From the NCBI GenBank assembly GCA_946803715.1, contig CAMPET010000267.1, positions 48,191 through 64,930 on the forward strand: a stretch of DNA of 16,740 nt, read 5' to 3'. The notes under the pieces are model-generated. The model had not been told where the DNA came from and searched no databases. It worked only from the letters and a program-made list of their open reading frames with translations. Positions 15,010 to 16,740 of this stretch are shown piece after piece. Both the position numbers and the translations under genes were made by a program. Every line of letters starts with the position of its first letter. Position 1 is the stretch's first letter. The DNA comes from Beroe ovata (Eukaryota > Ctenophora > Nuda > Beroida > Beroidae).

Positions 15010-16740
15010 GTGAGTGACTCATTGAGTAATTTATCAATACTCAATAACTTCAAAATCAAATACAATTAATATCCAATTTTAGTGAGTAGTATAGTTTTCC
15101 TCTAATTTTGCAGTCACCAAATCGAATAAGACTCCTATTCATTGAGAAGAAACAATTGTTAACTGTGAAATGTCCTCTCACTGTAATCATAATTGCTCAT
15201 GATCTATATCTTCTGGTGAAGATTGTAACACCGTCTTCTACATTAAGGTGTTACATATCCTTATTTGTGCTAGGATGTAACATTCCAACTTTCACACCTC
15301 TATTCAACGTGAAATTGTTATAAAATTGGGAAGCATATTATGCTTTATTCAATTTCTTTATTATTCGGAATTAATAACCTGAAAAGGTTTTTATGTACTA
15401 TATACAGTAACCGCTTCTCTCACATTGCTGGGGATCATTACACAAATTGATTTGAGGTTTTCTTGCCGGTTCCATAAAAGGCGTCAATTGAATGTACCAA
15501 GCATCAAAGCATGTACAGTGTACAATAGAGGTGCTGCTGAGGGGGCACTTTCGTCATTGTATACCACAAAAGAAAGGAGCTTCAATTATATTACAAAGAT
15601 GGGGTTGTGGCCTGATATGGGCATATTGAAACCTTGTTTCATTATATGATTTCTGAGCAAATTTTCAGCTTTTGGTTCTTATGAAGAATATAGCGCCATT
15701 GTGTGGCTGCCTGTTTTACATTGTACAGGACCAAAAATCTCAGTGGACAGAACCCACTATGTGTCATTATTGGGGAGTCATTATGATTTGACAGGCAACA
15801 CACCCTCTCAAGCCTCACAATCCCTTAATATCATTGAAAGGTTATATAATTTACAGCGGAAAATTCGGTTTTGGAGAATATATTTTGTGTGTAATATGCA
15901 TTATGCAACCTACCGAAGCCTAAAATTACTGATTTAAGGTTTTGGGTTACCGATTTCACTGGTTGTCCCCCACTTCTTCTCAAACAGAGGTCAGCACGCC
16001 GATCTTAGGCCGTGACATTGGGCAAATACGGCTTCCACAGGAATGTGAATATTTCCCAACATATTAAATGTTCGCAGTATAGGTTATATCAAATTGTACT
16101 TAATGAGTAGTCGACAGGTATGCCACTATAAAGATTCTCCCTACGCAATTAGCACGTAAACTCCCCTCCTCCTGACTATGATAGCAGGAGATAATCTGTG
16201 TGAAACTGGCAACACACAGGTGGCACAGGTATCTTGACACGCGGGTGATACCGATATGTTGGCAGTTTTTCGTGGTATGTTTTTAAACAATGCCGCCCAC
16301 TACTGTATCGCTATTATATAAACTGCGAAACACGAACTTGTTACGCTGAGGTGCCTACTATAAACTACTAGACCACAGTGACTTCTGTACTACAGTACAC
16401 AATCCTCATCTCACCATTCAAGTGATACCTCGTTTTAATGTCAAAGTGTTCTCTCTCATGTTAATTTTCAGCACTATCCTATAATATTGTAGGATTATCA
16501 ACAGTTCACAGGATTTTCGGACTATCGACTGATGAAAGCTTTGGTATGCGCGATCGATTTGAAACTCATTCGCGAAATTTTCATACTATTGGTTGTTGGA
16601 ATGTGCGTAGCAATTGTGCTATACCACAGCAAGCATGAGCGTGTGATCATCCTGTCAATACACGGTCCAGTTATAATACTCAAGGGAATTTCAGTGAGAT
16701 ATAGACTATATGCGTGTGTGTTTGTGTGTGTGTGTGTGTG
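15010..16740. other. Presumed large intron of the LASP-like gene
   Basis: No further nebulin-repeat or SH3 coding sequence is visible in the forward frames. A small hairpin ATCCTA/TAGGAT lies at 16476-16495, and a (GT)n run starts at 16711 and continues to the window end. Open frames at 15108-15937 have no recognisable domain, and no exon signals could be tied to them. Confidence 0.5.

Noticed and set aside
15108-15937. Open frames after LASP coding exon 3.
   Set aside because: None shows the nebulin-type repeat or SH3 sequence expected next in LASP, and compositions look random.

Overview
The window is eukaryotic nuclear DNA. It shows GT-AG introns, widely separated short exons, many (CA)n/(TG)n microsatellites and metazoan domain types (FN3, sushi/CCP, LIM with a nebulin-type repeat). 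LASP-type LIM-nebulin proteins point to an animal. Fairly compact introns and a modular FN3-CCP receptor would suit a sponge or another early-branching animal, but that placement is a low-confidence inference. The exon models below come from splice-site consensus, reading-frame phase and domain fit. None is confirmed by transcript data.

Gene 1 (plus strand, about 115 to 11716) is the 3' part of a single-pass receptor; its 5' end lies before the window. Eight exons (115-2874) encode three FN3 domains, each split over two exons, and then one sushi/CCP domain, also split in two. The module boundaries are all phase 1. Next comes a tandem series of seven exons (3223 to about 7638), each encoding one complete transmembrane helix with a short basic juxtamembrane stretch. 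Every one can be read as entering in phase 1 and leaving in phase 2, so exactly one can be used in frame per mRNA. This looks like a large set of mutually exclusive alternative transmembrane exons and is the main discovery in the window. The cytoplasmic tail follows: three phase 2-2 cassette exons (66, 66 and 96 nt), one carrying an NPxY motif, and two final exons ending at the stop at 11714-11716.

The introns of gene 1 are rich in self-complementary sequence. The palindrome CACGTG occurs about 28 times between 1021 and 11828 and never from 11829 to 16740. It is concentrated around the transmembrane exons and in a 25-bp tandem array just before one tail exon. Each of the three cassette exons is preceded by a tandem array with a self-complementary unit. 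These are candidates for RNA-structure control of splice choice.

From 11717 to 14556 lies mostly featureless intergenic DNA with a CpG-rich patch containing a foldback MITE-like element (13344-13447) flanked by an 8-bp direct repeat.

Gene 2 (plus strand, from 14557) is the 5' coding part of a LASP-like LIM/nebulin-repeat actin-associated protein. Three coding exons give a complete LIM domain and the start of the first nebulin-type repeat. The rest lies beyond the window, and 15010-16740 appears to be a large intron.
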